Source: Caproiciproducens sp. NJN-50
Lineage (GTDB): Bacteria > Bacillota > Clostridia > Oscillospirales > Acutalibacteraceae
Assembly: GCF_004103755.1 (NCBI RefSeq)
Contig: NZ_CP035283.1
Location: 2,790,001-2,854,000 of the forward strand
Direction of reading: 5' to 3'
Length of the DNA stretch: 64,000 nt
Made by a program: the position numbers and the translations under genes. Shown one piece after another: positions 8,938 through 17,597 of this stretch. The notes under the pieces are model-generated. The model saw only the letters and a list, made by a program, of their open reading frames with translations, was not told the DNA's origin and ran no database searches. The number at the start of each line of letters is the position of its first letter. Within the stretch, counting starts at the first letter, position 1.

Positions 8938-9393
8938 ATGGACAAAATCGACGCCACATTGATTTCCGCCCTACAGGAAAACGCGCGGATTCCAATCAAA
9001 ACGCTGACGAAAAAAGTCTTTCTGTCATCCCCCGCAATTTCCGCCAGAATCGAAAAACTGGAAAAGCAGGGACTGATCAGCGGCTATCACGCGTCGGTGA
9101 ACCAGTATAAACTCGGGTATCATATCAAGGCGTTTATCAACCTGCAGATGTCCCCGAATCAAAAGCCGGAATTCTACCCTTTTATCCGCTCCTGCCCCAA
9201 CGTGGTGGAATGCAACTGTGTCACCGGAAACTACTCCATGCTCATCAAGGTCATTTATCACAGCACCATGGAACTGGATGAATTTATCGGCCAACTGCAG
9301 AAATTCGGACCGACGGAAACACAGATCGTGTTTTCAACCCCAGTGGAGCCACGTGGCATCACGGTTCTGGAAAGCGACTCATGTGAAAATTGA
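8938..9393 (+). CDS. Lrp/AsnC-family transcriptional regulator
   Basis: Feast/famine regulator of 151 residues. The N-terminal helix-turn-helix lies within residues 3-50 (MDKIDATLISALQENARIP, then LSSPAISARIEKLEKQGLI). The C-terminal RAM domain follows, with GYHIKAFINLQM and VTGNYSMLIKV and an expected amino-acid effector. GAGGTG precedes the ATG. It is divergent from aspA across a 596-bp intergenic region holding two hairpin units and a small dyad ACTTAATTTTGTTAAGT (8506-8522) that could be an operator. Control of aspA is plausible but not shown. Confidence 0.9.
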   Translation: MDKIDATLISALQENARIPIKTLTKKVFLSSPAISARIEKLEKQGLISGYHASVNQYKLGYHIKAFINLQMSPNQKPEFYPFIRSCPNVVECNCVTGNYSMLIKVIYHSTMELDEFIGQLQKFGPTETQIVFSTPVEPRGITVLESDSCEN

Positions 9394-9428
9394 AAAAGGG
9401 CTGAACGCGGCCCTGAAAAAATCGAACC

Positions 9429-9485
9429 AGCGGGATACGCTTTGATTTGGCAAAACCATTCAAAGCGTATCCCGCTTATTTTTAT
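9429..9485 (+). terminator. Rho-independent terminator of the Lrp/AsnC-type gene
   Basis: 17-bp arms (9429-9445 and 9460-9476, beginning AGCGGGATACGCTTTGA), a 14-nt loop and a TTATTTTTAT tail. Confidence 0.85.
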
Positions 9486-9577
9486 AGAAAAAGGCTCCTC
9501 CCGCTTTCATCCGCCACACGAAGGAAAAGCTTGTGGTCAGCAAAAGCGGAAAGGAACCATCAAATCCGGCCGGGCTG

Positions 9578-9835
9578 TCAATTGGCGGCGTTTTTTTTAT
9601 ATTTCAGCCGCGTGGCGATTCCGCCGCGGATATGGCGCTGAGATTTGTTGAACTCCAAAATGATCTTGACCTTTTTATAGAGCTGCGGATCAATGGCTTT
9701 CAAGCGCTGCGCAACGTCTTTATGTACCGTGCTCTTGCTCACGCCAAATTTTTTTGCCGTGCTGCGCACAGTCGCTTTGTTCTGTACAATATATTCGCCA
9801 AGCTCCACGGCGCGTTCTTCCACAATACCTTTCAC
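9578..9835 (-). CDS. spoIIID: Sporulation transcriptional regulator SpoIIID
   Basis: Mother-cell transcription factor of sporulation, made after sigma-E becomes active. The core YIVQNKATVRSTAKKFGVSK, followed by STVHKDV and the basic tail RHIRGGIATRLKYKK, matches SpoIIID closely along its full 85 residues. The GTG start is preceded by GGAGG at 8-nt spacing; an upstream TTG that overlaps this ribosome-binding site is rejected. Upstream there is a GCATACC element that loosely recalls a sigma-E -10, but the match is weak. Its presence indicates an endospore-forming host. Confidence 0.93.
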   Translation of the reverse strand: MKGIVEERAVELGEYIVQNKATVRSTAKKFGVSKSTVHKDVAQRLKAIDPQLYKKVKIILEFNKSQRHIRGGIATRLKYKKNAAN

Positions 9836-10059
9836 TGCTCCACCCTCCAAACGAATCCGATTGCTAATAGGTATGCAGGAGGATGGTATTTTAGTACAAG
9901 GAGAAAACTCGCAAAAGGGCAGTAAGCCGCTTCTTCATGTCTTCCTCTCATACCTCGAACGCTTTATCCGCGAAGAAACGGACAGTTTATTATCATGTTT
10001 TTTAATAGACGACGGCCGATCCTAATGCGCATGTTTATACTCAACGCCAAAGTAAACAC

Positions 10060-10145
10060 TTGACATCGCCACGGATTTTCATATTAGATCGGGGAGTCGC
10101 TACTCATCCGACACGAGATAAAACGGCGATTCCCCTCAAAAAATT
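10060..10145 (+). other. Promoter-like element followed by a 10-bp hairpin in the spoIIID-dhaL gap
   Basis: TTGACA (10060-10065), 16-bp spacer and TATTAG, then GGGGAGTCGC (10091-10100) pairing fully, with one G-U, to GCGATTCCCC (10136-10145). There is no T-tract. The rest of the 9836-10173 gap shows no gene. It could be a small RNA start or chance structure. Confidence 0.25.
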
Positions 10146-10173
10146 ATGGAACCTAAGGATTGGTTTCGAATCT

Positions 10174-10818
10174 CTACATCTGATTTATATATTGCCGCAT
10201 ACCCTCGATCATATAATATCCAGCCATAGCCCCCTGGTCTGGAGTTCCAACTGCTCTCGCTGCAAAAACCGCAGCTTTTCCATACTTCGGTTTCATCTCT
10301 TTTGTGGTCTCCATTCCAACCGCCGCACCCTCTGCCGCCGCGTCAATTACGGTTTTCAGGGTAGCACCTGCCATAGAGGCGGCGATAGCCGCTCTCTTCG
10401 CTCCGGCATCGAGAGCGTCTAATACTGTTCGATCCCCAAGCTGACATTTCCCACGCTTTTGAATTCCCGCGGCAAACGCGGCTAAATAGTCGGAGAGTTC
10501 GGCAGGGCCGATTCTGCTCTTACCCCTCAGTGCCTTCCCGCCTTCCATAACGCCGCTGGCCATCAGCGTCCCCATTGTGGAGGGCACAACAGAAGCCATC
10601 TTCACGCCCGCTTTCATCAGAACCTTTCCAATATCACCCGGCTCCGCATACTGACGAATAAGATCCGGCAACGAACCATAACCCTTGCACATGGTCAGAC
10701 CCAAATCGCCGTCGCCCATTTTTGCATCCATTTGGCAGAGTTCTTCTTTTTTTTCTGAAAAAGTCTCCGCAATACAGATGAACAGTTCCGGCAACTCCTG
10801 TAAAGTAATTATATCCAT
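10174..10818 (-). CDS. DhaL-type subunit of a dihydroxyacetone-kinase-family enzyme
   Basis: Nucleotide-binding subunit of a two-component DhaK/DhaL kinase, 214 residues. The Mg/nucleotide-binding aspartates are present in DAKMGDGDLG (canonical DhaL has GDGDHG, so a Leu replaces the usual His). GTLMASGVMEGGK and DALDAGAKRAA follow the family pattern. It follows its DhaK partner by 15 bp. A PTS phosphodonor (DhaM) is not in the window, so ATP use is possible. The substrate is a ketose or aldose of unknown length; context suggests a product of the aldolase upstream. Confidence 0.87.
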   Translation of the reverse strand: MDIITLQELPELFICIAETFSEKKEELCQMDAKMGDGDLGLTMCKGYGSLPDLIRQYAEPGDIGKVLMKAGVKMASVVPSTMGTLMASGVMEGGKALRGKSRIGPAELSDYLAAFAAGIQKRGKCQLGDRTVLDALDAGAKRAAIAASMAGATLKTVIDAAAEGAAVGMETTKEMKPKYGKAAVFAARAVGTPDQGAMAGYYMIEGMRQYINQM

Positions 10819-10833
10819 AGCCTTTCGCTCTCC

Positions 10834-11829
10834 TTATGTCTGGGTATAAAACGGGGTTTTTACCGGCAAATCAATCTGGTCCTTCATTTCCTGATCGACC
10901 ATTCTGCAAATGGAAACGGATGCGCCCGCCATCTCCATGGAAGTGGCATACTCTCCCACAAAGCTGCGGTATATACGGATTCCCCTCTGAACCAGAAGTT
11001 TCCGAATGGAGTCGTATAAAATATAAAGTTCTTCCGCTGAGGTCGCCCCAAGCCCATTGACCAGAACGCAGGCTTCTTCACCGGAATTGACGGGCATATC
11101 GTTCAGCAGAGTTTCAAGCGATTCTTTTGCCAGCTCATCGGCGGTTTTCAAAGGACCGTTCCATACACCCGGTTCTCCGTGGATTCCCATACCCATGGCC
11201 ATCTCATTCTCGGCCAAGGTAAAATTCGGATGACCGACTTCTGGGATAATGCAGGGAGTCAAAGCAAACCCCACCGTGCGAGTATTGTCCTTTGCCTTCC
11301 GGGCCGCCTCAAGGACCTCATCTAGCGTACCGCCTCCGGCCGCCTTTGCGCCGGCACATTTGTACATAAAGAAGATCCCCGCCACGCCGCGCCGCGCACG
11401 CGAATCCGCGTTGGAGTTAACATCGTCCGCACCGACAATGGAGCGAGTCTGAATGTCATCCATTTCACACATTTCTGCGGCCATGTCGAAATTCATGATA
11501 TCCCCGGTATAGTTCCCATAAAGATAAAGAATTCCTCCGCCCGATTCCACCTCTTTGGAAATGCTGTAGATCTGGTCAGCCGACGGAGATTGAAACACGC
11601 CCCCCACGCCGCAGCCATCCAGCAAATTCTCTCCTACATAACCAAGGAACAAAGGCAGATGTCCCGTGCCGCCGCCCGTAACAATGGCAACTTTTCCGGG
11701 CCTTTTTTCTGCCGTGCAGTAACAGCGGAGATCGTCCGCCGCGTATTTGACCTGATCCCCGTGAGCGGCATAGATTCCCCTGAGCATGTCCTCAACATAT
11801 GTTTCGGGTTTGTTTATGATTTTTTTCAT
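10834..11829 (-). CDS. DhaK-type substrate-binding subunit of a dihydroxyacetone-kinase-family enzyme
   Basis: 331 residues, full length for DhaK. The glycine-rich loop GGGTGHLPLFLGYVG appears near residue 52 and the covalent substrate-binding histidine is in MGIHGEPG (about residue 217). The loop differs from the common GGGSGHEP form, which may reflect a substrate other than dihydroxyacetone. It lies in an operon with the DapA-type aldolase upstream and DhaL downstream, and is paralogous to the DhaK at 20.1 kb. Known relatives include kinases for erythrulose and other short ketoses. Confidence 0.87.
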   Translation of the reverse strand: MKKIINKPETYVEDMLRGIYAAHGDQVKYAADDLRCYCTAEKRPGKVAIVTGGGTGHLPLFLGYVGENLLDGCGVGGVFQSPSADQIYSISKEVESGGGILYLYGNYTGDIMNFDMAAEMCEMDDIQTRSIVGADDVNSNADSRARRGVAGIFFMYKCAGAKAAGGGTLDEVLEAARKAKDNTRTVGFALTPCIIPEVGHPNFTLAENEMAMGMGIHGEPGVWNGPLKTADELAKESLETLLNDMPVNSGEEACVLVNGLGATSAEELYILYDSIRKLLVQRGIRIYRSFVGEYATSMEMAGASVSICRMVDQEMKDQIDLPVKTPFYTQT

Positions 11830-11882
11830 TTAAAATTCCTCCAGCAATTTTCCCATCCAAGTTACTGCCGGATGTTACGGGA

Positions 11883-12800
11883 TCAGACGATCACCTTACG
11901 GTAATCCAGGCGCTTCATCGCCGCCAGGAGATCCGCTTCCTGCTCCGGTGTCAGATTCTCCATCGGGCGGCGCATCTTTGTGGTGGCAATCACGCCTTCG
12001 CTCTTTAAGATCACTTTATATGCCGCGATATTGTTGATCGAGCACATTACAGCATTCAGCACATTGGTCCGGCGCTGATATTTGGTTGCCAGCTCATAGT
12101 CCTTCGCCTCAACGGCTTCCCATATTTTGGCATAGTGCTCCGGAATGCACATCGCGTTGCCGGAAACGGTACCGTCGCCGCCCACGGCGCACAGCGCTTC
12201 AAATAGATGATCCGGTCCGACAAGAACGCTGAACGTCTGGTTTCGGATCAGCATGAGCTGCTGCAGTCTGGTAAAATCGGGATAGCTGTATTTGATACCG
12301 ACCACATTCGGACATTTCTTTGCAATCGCCTCCGCCGTCGCCGGATTGATGTCGTTCACGGCATTCTGCGGAATGCTGTACAAATAGACCGGGAAATCCA
12401 CCGGTACGCTCTTTGCCACAGCTTCATAAAAATTCACCAGTCCCTGGTCGCTCAGTTTATAGAAAACAGGAGTGACAACGCCGATCCCATCCGCGCCTAC
12501 CGCTACCGCATGCTTTGCAAGTTCAATTGTATCGGCCAGATTCCATGCGCCGACCTGCGCAAAAACGGGAACACGTCTGTTGGCATATTTGACAACCGTC
12601 TCCGTGACCAGCTTGCGCTCTTCGACGGTCAGATACATCATCTCACCGGTTGTGCCGCAGGGATACAGGCACTGCAGCCCATTGTCGATGCAATGATCCA
12701 CCAGATGTTTCAAACTTTCGACATCAATTTTGTCTTCTTCCGTAAGCGGGGTCACAATAGGGACAACCGTGCCAAATAATTTCTGCATACTCTTTTGCAT
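11883..12800 (-). CDS. Dihydrodipicolinate synthase/N-acetylneuraminate lyase-family aldolase
   Basis: Class I TIM-barrel lyase of 305 residues. The pyruvate-binding GTTGE loop is at 49-53, the catalytic Tyr in YLYSIPQ is near 141, and the Schiff-base Lys in VVGIKYS is at 170. AGGAG precedes the ATG by 8 nt. It is the first gene of an operon with a DhaK/DhaL kinase and is divergent from an IlvD/Edd dehydratase, so a 2-keto-3-deoxy-sugar-acid aldolase fits better than lysine biosynthesis. A carbohydrate kinase would not be expected next to a lysine gene. The exact substrate is unknown. Confidence 0.85.
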   Translation of the reverse strand: MQKSMQKLFGTVVPIVTPLTEEDKIDVESLKHLVDHCIDNGLQCLYPCGTTGEMMYLTVEERKLVTETVVKYANRRVPVFAQVGAWNLADTIELAKHAVAVGADGIGVVTPVFYKLSDQGLVNFYEAVAKSVPVDFPVYLYSIPQNAVNDINPATAEAIAKKCPNVVGIKYSYPDFTRLQQLMLIRNQTFSVLVGPDHLFEALCAVGGDGTVSGNAMCIPEHYAKIWEAVEAKDYELATKYQRRTNVLNAVMCSINNIAAYKVILKSEGVIATTKMRRPMENLTPEQEADLLAAMKRLDYRKVIV

Positions 12801-12826
12801 GTTGAAGACTCCTTTTGTTTTATTTC

Positions 12827-12852
12827 ATCCTCTCAAACTGAACTGAGAGGAT
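12827..12852. promoter_or_regulatory. 9-bp inverted repeat in the leader of the aldolase operon
   Basis: ATCCTCTCA and TGAGAGGAT with an 8-bp spacer, just upstream of the ribosome-binding site of the DapA-type gene. It could be an operator or an mRNA hairpin. Confidence 0.4.
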
Positions 12853-12991
12853 TCATGCTAATTCCCGTAAAATATCCAAAACGTCTCACCTAACGCGTCG
12901 TGTTCCCTTCCGGAACCGGTCCCCGCGAAAAGCGTAGTTGGGGAGTTATCATAAAAAAAGAAATGCAAAGCGATTCTTTCTGTTAAACATA

Positions 12992-13020
12992 ATGTTAGCA
13001 TCGGAGCCGTAGAAAGTCAA
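12992..13020 (-). promoter_or_regulatory. Promoter of the aldolase-dhaK-dhaL operon
   Basis: Minus-strand TTGACT (13015-13020), 17-bp spacer, TAACAT (12992-12997). The transcript would have a leader of about 180 nt holding the inverted repeat at 12827. Confidence 0.6.
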
Positions 13021-13036
13021 GCATATTTTTCATATC

Positions 13037-13052
13037 TGAAACTATATTTTCA
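13037..13052. promoter_or_regulatory. IclR/KdgR-type operator between the divergent dehydratase and aldolase operons
   Basis: TGAAA-N6-TTTCA, the same half-sites and spacing as the dyad over the 17.6-kb promoter. It lies 16 bp upstream of the minus-strand -35 and 34 bp upstream of the plus-strand -35, so it could serve both. Confidence 0.5.
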
Positions 13053-13085
13053 TTCCTAAAAACAGTTGTTCAATATTTTCAGGAA

Positions 13086-13114
13086 TTGATTTTTATTGCT
13101 TTTCGTGTTATTGT
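13086..13114 (+). promoter_or_regulatory. Promoter of the IlvD/Edd-family gene
   Basis: TTGATT (13086-13091), 17-bp spacer, TATTGT (13109-13114), with GGAGGAGG and ATG about 50 bp further on. Confidence 0.5.
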
Positions 13115-13166
13115 TTGGGTTAATAAAATTCCTTTTGGTGTTGAAACGAGTGGAGGAGGACAGAAT

Positions 13167-14840
13167 ATGGGAAAGCAGTTCAGAAGTCAAAAGATTTTAT
13201 CCCGGCCCGTCTGGTCCAGCATCCGGGCTTTGTACAAAGGAATGGGTTACAGCGACTACGACCTTTCCAGGCCTTTGATCGGCATCGCCAATTCCTGGAG
13301 CAGGGCGAATCCGGGGCACGACAATCTGCGGCAGGTGGCGGACTGCGTCAAGGACGGAATTCTGCAGGCCGGCGGCACCCCTGTGGAGTTTGGAATCATC
13401 GGCCCGTGCGACGGGATGGCATGCGGAAATGACGGTATGCATTATATCCTGCCGGCCCGGGATCTCATTGCAAACGAAGTGGAGATCATGGCCCAGGTCA
13501 ATCATCTGGACGGTCTGGTTTTGTTGGGCAGCTGCGACAAGGTGGTTCCGGGCCTCTTGATGGCCGCCGCCCGCCTGGACATTCCCGCCCTCCTCGTCAA
13601 CGGCGGTCCCGCTCTGGGCGGATGTCTGTTTGACGGGCGCGAGTCGGACAACTCCAGCATGGTTGAAGCATTGGGAATGCTGAGCAAAGGCCTCATCACC
13701 GAGCAGGAGTACATTCGTTTGGAAGCGGAGTCCAATCCCTCCTGCGGTTCCTGCTCCTTTCTGGGCACAGCCAACACCATGTGCGCCATTACGGAAGCCC
13801 TTGGTATGTGTCTGCCCGGCAGCAGCATGATTCCGGCAGTTCTGGCGGAACGCCGGCGCGCCGCCCAGGAATCCGGGCGACGTATCGTAAAGATGGCGGA
13901 GGACGGTTTGACTTCCCGAAAACTGATCAATAAGAAGGGACTGCGCAACGCCCTGCGGCTCGGCATGGCGATCGGCGGTTCCACAAACATGGCGCTGCAC
14001 TTTCCAGCCATCGCTTATGAAGCCGAATGCGAATTTACAATGAATGAAATCGACGAAATCGCCCGCCGCACACCCCATTTGGCCATGATCTATCCGAACG
14101 GTTCCGAAAACGTGCCGGCTTTTTATAGAGCGGGCGGCGTGCCGGCTGTTATGAAGCAGCTGGAAACGCTCTTAGAAACGGACGCCATGACCTGTACCGG
14201 AAAAAGTTGGGCTCAGGTCCTTGCGGATCTTCCCCCAGTGGAAAACAATATCATTCATTCCATTCCTCACGCCTGGCATCAGTGGGGAAGCCTCGCAGTG
14301 CTGCGCGGGAATCTGGCCCCGCATACGGCCGTCACAAAGCCCACCGCCATCGACCCTTCCATGCTGCGCTTTGAAGGAGTCGCGGCCTGTTTCGACTCAG
14401 AAGATGCAGCCGGTGAGGCGGTGATGGCTGGCCGCATCCGTTCCGGGACAGTTCTGGTGGTCCGCTACGAAGGGCCCAAAGGGGGACCGGGCATGCGGGA
14501 AATGGTCCGATTAATGAAGCTGCTTTACGGTCAGAATCTGGCGCTCTCCACCGCCGTCATCACGGACGGAAGATTTTCCGGCACAAACAACGGCTGTTTT
14601 GTAGGGCATATCTCTCCCGAGGCCAGCGAGGGCGGTCCCATCGCGGTAGTCCGCGACGGGGACAGAATCCGAATCGACGTGGAAAAGGGCACACTGGACC
14701 TGCTGATTCCTGATACGGAGCTTAAATCCCGTCTCGCGCAGTTTACACCGCGGCCTCCTAAAAAGCTGAAGGGGTATTTGAATTTGTACGCCCGTTTAGC
14801 TGAATCCGCCGATAAAGGTGCCATTCTCCGCAACCGGTAA
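13167..14840 (+). CDS. IlvD/Edd-family dehydratase, probable sugar-acid dehydratase
   Basis: Iron-sulfur dehydratase of 557 residues. It carries GSCDKVVPG (Cys near 123) and NPSCGSCSFLGTANTM, both cluster-binding segments of the IlvD/Edd family, and NPGHDNLR and CGNDGMHY active-site segments. Length and N-terminus are compatible with dihydroxy-acid dehydratase, but the context (a DapA-type aldolase and a DhaKL kinase transcribed divergently, a LacI regulator next door) favours dehydration of an aldonic acid to a 2-keto-3-deoxy acid. The ATG behind GGAGGAGG is taken; an upstream extension overlaps the promoter. A branched-chain amino-acid role remains possible because no other ilv genes are in view. 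Confidence 0.83.
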   Translation: MGKQFRSQKILSRPVWSSIRALYKGMGYSDYDLSRPLIGIANSWSRANPGHDNLRQVADCVKDGILQAGGTPVEFGIIGPCDGMACGNDGMHYILPARDLIANEVEIMAQVNHLDGLVLLGSCDKVVPGLLMAAARLDIPALLVNGGPALGGCLFDGRESDNSSMVEALGMLSKGLITEQEYIRLEAESNPSCGSCSFLGTANTMCAITEALGMCLPGSSMIPAVLAERRRAAQESGRRIVKMAEDGLTSRKLINKKGLRNALRLGMAIGGSTNMALHFPAIAYEAECEFTMNEIDEIARRTPHLAMIYPNGSENVPAFYRAGGVPAVMKQLETLLETDAMTCTGKSWAQVLADLPPVENNIIHSIPHAWHQWGSLAVLRGNLAPHTAVTKPTAIDPSMLRFEGVAACFDSEDAAGEAVMAGRIRSGTVLVVRYEGPKGGPGMREMVRLMKLLYGQNLALSTAVITDGRFSGTNNGCFVGHISPEASEGGPIAVVRDGDRIRIDVEKGTLDLLIPDTELKSRLAQFTPRPPKKLKGYLNLYARLAESADKGAILRNR

Positions 14841-14872
14841 ATCATCCCCATAGTGAATATTCCAGCAGAGAA

Positions 14873-14915
14873 GCCAGGGCGGCAGCCGATTTTGCCGTCC
14901 CGGCGTTTTCATGTT
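14873..14915 (+). terminator. Terminator after the IlvD/Edd-family gene
   Basis: 12-position stem with one mismatch (14873-14884 with 14893-14904), 8-nt loop, followed by GTTTTC and ATGTTTTTC. Confidence 0.7.
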
Positions 14916-15081
14916 TTTCAAAGCATTTCTTCCGAAAGCAATTTCATTTTCACTCGGAAAAGCCTAAACGTTTTTCTTTAGGCGCTGCTTAATCATAAAA
15001 AGCTTTCGATCACGAGCGTACAGTCTTCTCTAATCCGTTATTCAGCATATAAATATTCGCAGATAATGTGCATTATAACAA

Positions 15082-15133
15082 TTGACGAAACCTTTTTGAT
15101 GTGGTATATATAGAATATGTAAAACGTTTGGCA
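15082..15133 (+). promoter_or_regulatory. LacI-family gene promoter with overlapping LacI-type operator
   Basis: TTGACG (15082-15087), 17-bp spacer, TATATA (15105-15110), then TGTAAAACGTTTGGCA (15118-15133), a LacI-family operator centred on CG with TG..AAAC / GTTT..CA symmetry. It covers the expected transcription start, so autorepression is likely. Confidence 0.65.
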
Positions 15134-15255
15134 TATAATTTAGGCGAAAAATTTGGCTGATTATTCGTATTTTAAGTCTATTACTTCTAATATCTTTTGA
15201 TATTTTCGTATTGATCGGGAAAATTTATGTCTCGTCTGATCTTCATATATACAAT

Positions 15256-15264
15256 CGTTTTACA
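15256..15264 (-). promoter_or_regulatory. Second LacI-type half-site in the leader
   Basis: CGTTTTACA is the exact inverse of TGTAAAACG at 15118-15126, 138 bp apart. It might be an auxiliary operator for looping. The rest of 14916-15368 is AT-rich without ORFs. Confidence 0.35.
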
Positions 15265-15368
15265 TTTAACATGTTTTCTTATCTAACAGCAAATACACTT
15301 TCATTCATTCAACCTGCCAAACCTAAAATATCGCAATCATCTAAACGAATCCATTGGAGGAGATTCTT

Positions 15369-16412
15369 TTGAATGTATCTTTAAAAACAATTGCTCAGAT
15401 GACCGGCCTTTCGGTAACGACGGTGTCCCACGCAATCAACGGGACCCGGGCGGTTTCAAAACGAAGCAAGCGGCTGGTAGAGGAAGCCATCCGGCAAACT
15501 GGGTATACCCCCAATCTCGCGGCCCAGATGCTGAAGACTAACCGTTCGAAAATCGTAGCCCTTTTGATCCCGGCGACAGAGCCAAACAACTCCACTAACA
15601 GTTTCTTCTTTGACGTTCTGAACGGAGCCAGGGAACATCTAGCCGCAAATGATTATGACCTGATGATTGCTACTTTCCCCGAGCTGGAATTGGAAAAGCA
15701 GCTGGACAATTTCCAATTGTTAAAAAAGCGCCTGGTGGACGGAATCCTTTTGGTTCCGCCAACAAGGCACTTAAAAGTTCTGGAAAAGATCTGCGCGTTT
15801 AACCTGCCGCTGGTCCTCCTTGACCGCCGTGTCGAAGGAAGCAGGCTGCCGATGGTCTATTCCGATAATGTGGAAGGGGCCTGCCGGGCCGTTCATACTC
15901 TGGCGGAGGGGGGGCGTGAACGCATCGCATTTTTGGGTGGAAATATGGAATTTTCCACAACTTACGACCGTTATCTGGGATATTGCCGCGGGATGCAGGA
16001 GCTTTCTCTTCCCACCCAAGAAGAGCTGATTTTCAAAAATTTGAAATACAGCGTTAAGGATGGAGAAAAAGCCACGGAGCTTTTGATGCGGGAAAAAGCG
16101 GACGCCATTTTTGTGGCGAACAATGTCCTTCTCCTCGGGGTACTCAGCTATTTCAACGCCCATGGGATTCAATCACCAGAAGACGTATCCGTCGTGAGCT
16201 ACGATGACAGCGACTGGATGCAGGTTACCAACCCGACCATTACAGCAACCTTTCAAAATCCTTACCGTATTGGTGAAGAAGGTGCAGAGCTGCTGATGCG
16301 CACTTTGAACGGAGAAGACACTACCGGAATCAAAATTGTTCTTCCCTGTGAAATAATCCTGCGCCGATCGCATTTGGGGAATCCGGATCGCGCCGGGGAA
16401 GCCCCGGTGTAA
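15369..16412 (+). CDS. LacI-family transcriptional regulator
   Basis: Sugar-responsive repressor of 347 residues. The N-terminal helix-turn-helix is SLKTIAQMTGLSVTTVSHAI with the hinge helix PNLAAQMLKTNRSK. The periplasmic-binding-protein-like effector domain follows (VVSYDDSDWMQVTNPTITAT near the C-terminus). The TTG start is chosen because GGAGGAG lies 8 nt before it; the upstream TTG is part of that ribosome-binding site. It is autoregulated by the operator found at its promoter and probably controls the neighbouring dehydratase/aldolase genes, although I found no second full copy of its operator there. Confidence 0.92.
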   Translation: MNVSLKTIAQMTGLSVTTVSHAINGTRAVSKRSKRLVEEAIRQTGYTPNLAAQMLKTNRSKIVALLIPATEPNNSTNSFFFDVLNGAREHLAANDYDLMIATFPELELEKQLDNFQLLKKRLVDGILLVPPTRHLKVLEKICAFNLPLVLLDRRVEGSRLPMVYSDNVEGACRAVHTLAEGGRERIAFLGGNMEFSTTYDRYLGYCRGMQELSLPTQEELIFKNLKYSVKDGEKATELLMREKADAIFVANNVLLLGVLSYFNAHGIQSPEDVSVVSYDDSDWMQVTNPTITATFQNPYRIGEEGAELLMRTLNGEDTTGIKIVLPCEIILRRSHLGNPDRAGEAPV

Positions 16413-16425
16413 GATATGACTGCCT

Positions 16426-17205
16426 TTAAGCATAGAAAAGCAAAGTCTGAGAGAGCTCTTCGGCACTTTTTTGCAGTTGCTGCAGCAAAAAAGAGAAGTG
16501 TTCCGTATTCTTGTAGTTTGAGATACTGCCCGTGATTCCCAGTGCCGCGACGCATGTGTCTCTGCTGAAAACCGGAATCGCAAGACAGCCGATTCCTTTC
16601 GCATATTCCTCCATATCCACCGCATAGCCGTGCTGACGGCTCATAATCGTTTCCGTAACAAATGCTTCCGCATCGGTAATCGTCTTTTCTGTGGCGCGGG
16701 TAAACTGCATCTTATGAAGACATTCGGTTTGCTGTTCCCCGGAAAGATAACTGAACAGGATCTTTCCGGCGGCGCTGGTGTGTATATTCAAAGGAGTGTA
16801 CAAGGGTGCCACCACGTTGACATTTGTAGTCGAAGCCGACAATGTCTGACTGATATACTGCAAAGTTCCATTTTTCATCACAGCCAACTGTACTGTCTGT
16901 TTCAGCTTCTCCGCCAAGTCGCGCATAAATGGCTCAGCCTTTGCCTGAAGAGAAATCCCCTGTTCATAAGAGACAGCCAAAAACGAGATCTGCCCTCCCA
17001 GCACATATGTGGTCTGCCCGCCGGCATGCTCCTTCACATAACCGCGGCTGACCAAGTTCTTCACCAAGCGGAACGCCGACGCGATGGGAATGTCCAAATC
17101 GCCCGCCAATGTTTTTAAGGTAACCGGACGGTTGGCCTTTGCCAAATACTCCAGAATATTCAACGCCCGCTCCAAGGCGGGAACAGTTATGTTTTGTGGC
17201 TTCAT
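16426..17205 (-). CDS. IclR-family transcriptional regulator
   Basis: 259-residue regulator. The N-terminal winged helix is at residues 8-75 (ALERALNILEYLAKANRPVT, PIASAFRLVKNLVSRGYV). A GAF-like effector domain ends with the typical IPVFSRDTCVAALGITG segment. It is convergent with the LacI gene and divergent from the large TRAP/isomerase operon, whose promoter has a perfect ATGAAATT-GT-AATTTCAT dyad of the kind bound by IclR-family KdgR proteins. The same TGAAA-N6-TTTCA box lies at 13.04 kb. It is therefore the best candidate to control both operons. Confidence 0.9.
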   Translation of the reverse strand: MKPQNITVPALERALNILEYLAKANRPVTLKTLAGDLDIPIASAFRLVKNLVSRGYVKEHAGGQTTYVLGGQISFLAVSYEQGISLQAKAEPFMRDLAEKLKQTVQLAVMKNGTLQYISQTLSASTTNVNVVAPLYTPLNIHTSAAGKILFSYLSGEQQTECLHKMQFTRATEKTITDAEAFVTETIMSRQHGYAVDMEEYAKGIGCLAIPVFSRDTCVAALGITGSISNYKNTEHFSFLLQQLQKSAEELSQTLLFYA

Positions 17206-17597
17206 ATTTCTTCTACATCCTTCTTTTGCAGCCGCTTTGGCTTTCCAAGGGGTTGGAACCTTGGATTCATTTTTTTCGCATTTGTTCTAATATTATATTA
17301 CTTCAACACCCATATTATTTCCAGACAGAAAATTGCGAATTCTTTCACAAGAGATTCTAAAATCTTGCACAAAACAGAAATTGTATATTTTGACGTTCTA
17401 TATTGTAATATAAGCAGAATGATACAGCGGTAAACAATACCGTCAGTAGATATTCGATATTTTTTAACTTTTCACCTGTCAAGTTAGATTCGTTTGCTTT
17501 TTATTATTAAAAAATGTCTTATATTGTGAGTTATTATAAAATTTTTATGGCTATTTTGTTGAATAAGCCAAATTGTGGAAATTAACTACTTTCTTCC

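Noticed and set aside
9670..10030. Plus-strand frame over spoIIID and the following gap
   Set aside because: Opposite-strand shadow of spoIIID with no ribosome-binding site.
10150..10190. TTTCGAATC string resembling a tRNA T-loop
   Set aside because: No acceptor, D or anticodon arms can be formed around it.
13167..14840. Calling this gene ilvD for branched-chain amino-acid biosynthesis
   Set aside because: Family match is clear, but no ilv/leu genes are near and the divergent neighbours are an aldolase and sugar kinase; left as family-level call.
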